Both the position numbers and the translations under genes were made by a program. The notes below the pieces were generated by a model that saw only the letters and a program-made list of their open reading frames with translations, ran no database searches and was not told where the DNA came from. This document shows positions 63,190 to 64,000 of a DNA stretch of 64,000 nucleotides, one piece after another. This stretch comes from Oceanobacillus jeddahensis (GTDB lineage: Bacteria; Bacillota; Bacilli; Bacillales; Amphibacillaceae): contig NZ_CCDM010000006.1 in the NCBI RefSeq assembly GCF_000750635.1, positions 62,001 to 126,000 on the forward strand. The letters run 5' to 3'. The stretch's first letter is position 1. Each line of letters opens with the position of its first letter.

Positions 63190-63216
63190 TTGCATTTATT
63201 GCATTGAAATTGCATT
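63190..63216 (+). repeat. Three TTGCATT direct repeats near attR
   Basis: TTGCATT occurs at 63190, 63199 and 63210, about 95-120 bases inside attR. Short repeated heptamers at element ends are typical of integrase arm-binding sites. Assignment is by position only. Confidence 0.4.
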
Positions 63217-63308
63217 TTTTAATTTATTTTTGCTAGATTATAGTTATTTATATTTCTTGAAAAGCCTTTAAAATCAACGATTTTTCTTAATATCCCGAAC
63301 CCTAAAAG

Positions 63309-63323
63309 TAGAGTGGGAATAGT
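63309..63323 (+). other. attR core site
   Basis: TAGAGTGGGAATAGT, identical to attL at 30849-30863. Outside it the sequence returns to chromosomal type. Confidence 0.9.
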
Positions 63324-63330
63324 TGTAGCT

Positions 63331-63369
63331 GAGCCGAAACTCCTTTGATGACCAGGGTTTCGGCTCTTT
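63331..63369 (+). terminator. Ancestral guaA terminator displaced by the ICE
   Basis: GAGCCGAAAC (63331-63340) pairs with GTTTCGGCTC (63357-63366), followed by TTTACTTT. It begins eight bases after attR, the distance expected for a terminator just after guaA before integration. Confidence 0.8.
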
Positions 63370-63459
63370 ACTTTATTTTCATTGACACGAATATATTTGT
63401 AATTTAGGTATATGATACAAGCGCATCATCATGTATATGCTATTTTGTGTGGGGAGAAT

Positions 63460-63549
63460 ATGTTAAATATTGTGGTTTGGACAATCATTATTTATATTCG
63501 AACAAGTACATTTATTGATACTTTCCCATTCGGTGAAGGTCTATCTTAA
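63460..63549 (+). CDS. Possible 29-residue peptide
   Basis: GGGGAG precedes ATG 63460, which opens a hydrophobic 29-codon frame (MLNIVVWTIIIYIRTSTFID...). Its stop overlaps the end of the convergent gene by four bases. A TTGACA box lies upstream near 63392. It is not recognised. Confidence 0.25.
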   Translation: MLNIVVWTIIIYIRTSTFIDTFPFGEGLS

Positions 63550-63944
63550 TTATTAAAACTACCCAAAATCATAAAATCCACAACAATCCCACTCATTGGA
63601 TTTTCCGAACCCAATACACTTATGCCTAAAACGGTTACACCACTAATATTTGTAACATTGGCCGAAACATATTTTCCAGTAATGTTCTTCTCACGCATTT
63701 GCACTCTTGGCCTTGCATTTATCGTAGAATTTGTTGAATATACGCTGGACACCGCATAATCAATCGTATCTAATAATGGGTTTCCATCTGCTAATCCACT
63801 GTCTGTGAAATAAAGTGTAGCTATCCCATTTGCATTTGACGTAGCCTGTCCATAAACTATTCGTTTTGCTTTTTGTGGGTTTTGCTCTCCTGCCTTATAT
63901 ATTTGAATAGCTGTCGGACCCAATGTAAAGAATTCAATACTCAT
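63546..63944 (-). CDS. Protein of unknown function
   Basis: A 132-residue protein with no signal peptide or membrane segment. It is rich in beta-branched residues and Gly/Ser/Asn (KAKRIVYGQATSNANGIATL and ISGVTVLGISVLGSENPMSG), suggesting a beta-sheet fold, perhaps structural. GGGGG precedes the ATG. It lies outside the ICE, on the chromosome downstream of guaA. I do not recognise the family. Confidence 0.55.
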   Translation of the reverse strand: MSIEFFTLGPTAIQIYKAGEQNPQKAKRIVYGQATSNANGIATLYFTDSGLADGNPLLDTIDYAVSSVYSTNSTINARPRVQMREKNITGKYVSANVTNISGVTVLGISVLGSENPMSGIVVDFMILGSFNN

Positions 63945-64000
63945 AACTAATCCCCCCTTATTCTTTAAAAGAAATTAAAAGCATGACAGTATAATGTTAT

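Overview
The window is low-GC DNA from an endospore-forming member of the Bacillaceae, most like Oceanobacillus/Virgibacillus-type bacteria. This rests on a Ger(x)C germination gene, Bacillus-type guaA with a guanine riboswitch, AGGAGG-type ribosome binding sites, sigma-A promoters, BCCT and AbgT transporters, and Gram-positive family signatures throughout. I saw no rRNA, tRNA or CRISPR.

Positions 1-30,862 are ordinary chromosome. In order: the end of a spore-germination gene, an FMN-dependent glutamate-synthase-like enzyme, an ABC-F ribosome-protection gene behind a long attenuator-type leader, a D-aminoacylase/Na+ symporter/YhdT operon with a probable regulator, a folate (pABA) operon with a PabB-PabC fusion, an MFS efflux gene, a BCCT transporter, an M20 peptidase/amidase/AbgT cluster, a lipoprotein, an aldo-keto reductase, a MoxR-DUF58-transglutaminase operon, and guaA. 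A structured repeat family of about 270 bp occurs here in two full inverted copies and one internally deleted copy.

Positions 30,849-63,323 are a 32.5-kb integrative conjugative element (ICE) of the Tn916/Tn5801 family, inserted at the 3' end of guaA. It is bounded by a perfect 15-bp direct repeat (TAGAGTGGGAATAGT). The integrase and a DUF3173 protein are at the left end. The transfer module (orf23 to orf13 equivalents: DUF961 pair, FtsK-like coupling ATPase, oriT, MobT-type relaxase, ArdA, TcpE, VirB4-like ATPase, VirB6-like protein, NlpC/P60 hydrolase, VirB8-like protein) fills 49.5-61 kb on the minus strand. Two diverged copies of the orf7-orf8 regulatory pair are present, each followed by a nearly identical 290-bp structured segment that looks like a non-coding RNA. 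Between the copies lies an ABC exporter with a TetR regulator.

The most striking cargo is a complete second-type rpoB (44,248-47,784) with no rpoC beside it. It occupies the tet(M) position of Tn916 and has Thr and Asn at the two rifampicin-contact positions equivalent to E. coli Gln513 and His526. An alpha/beta hydrolase follows it. Next to it are a dead macrolide phosphotransferase gene, a MerR-controlled membrane-protein cluster that splits the orf9 repressor gene, and several frameshifted genes. I infer a conjugative element that carries target-replacement rifamycin resistance. The last 0.7 kb returns to chromosome and begins with what appears to be guaA's original terminator.
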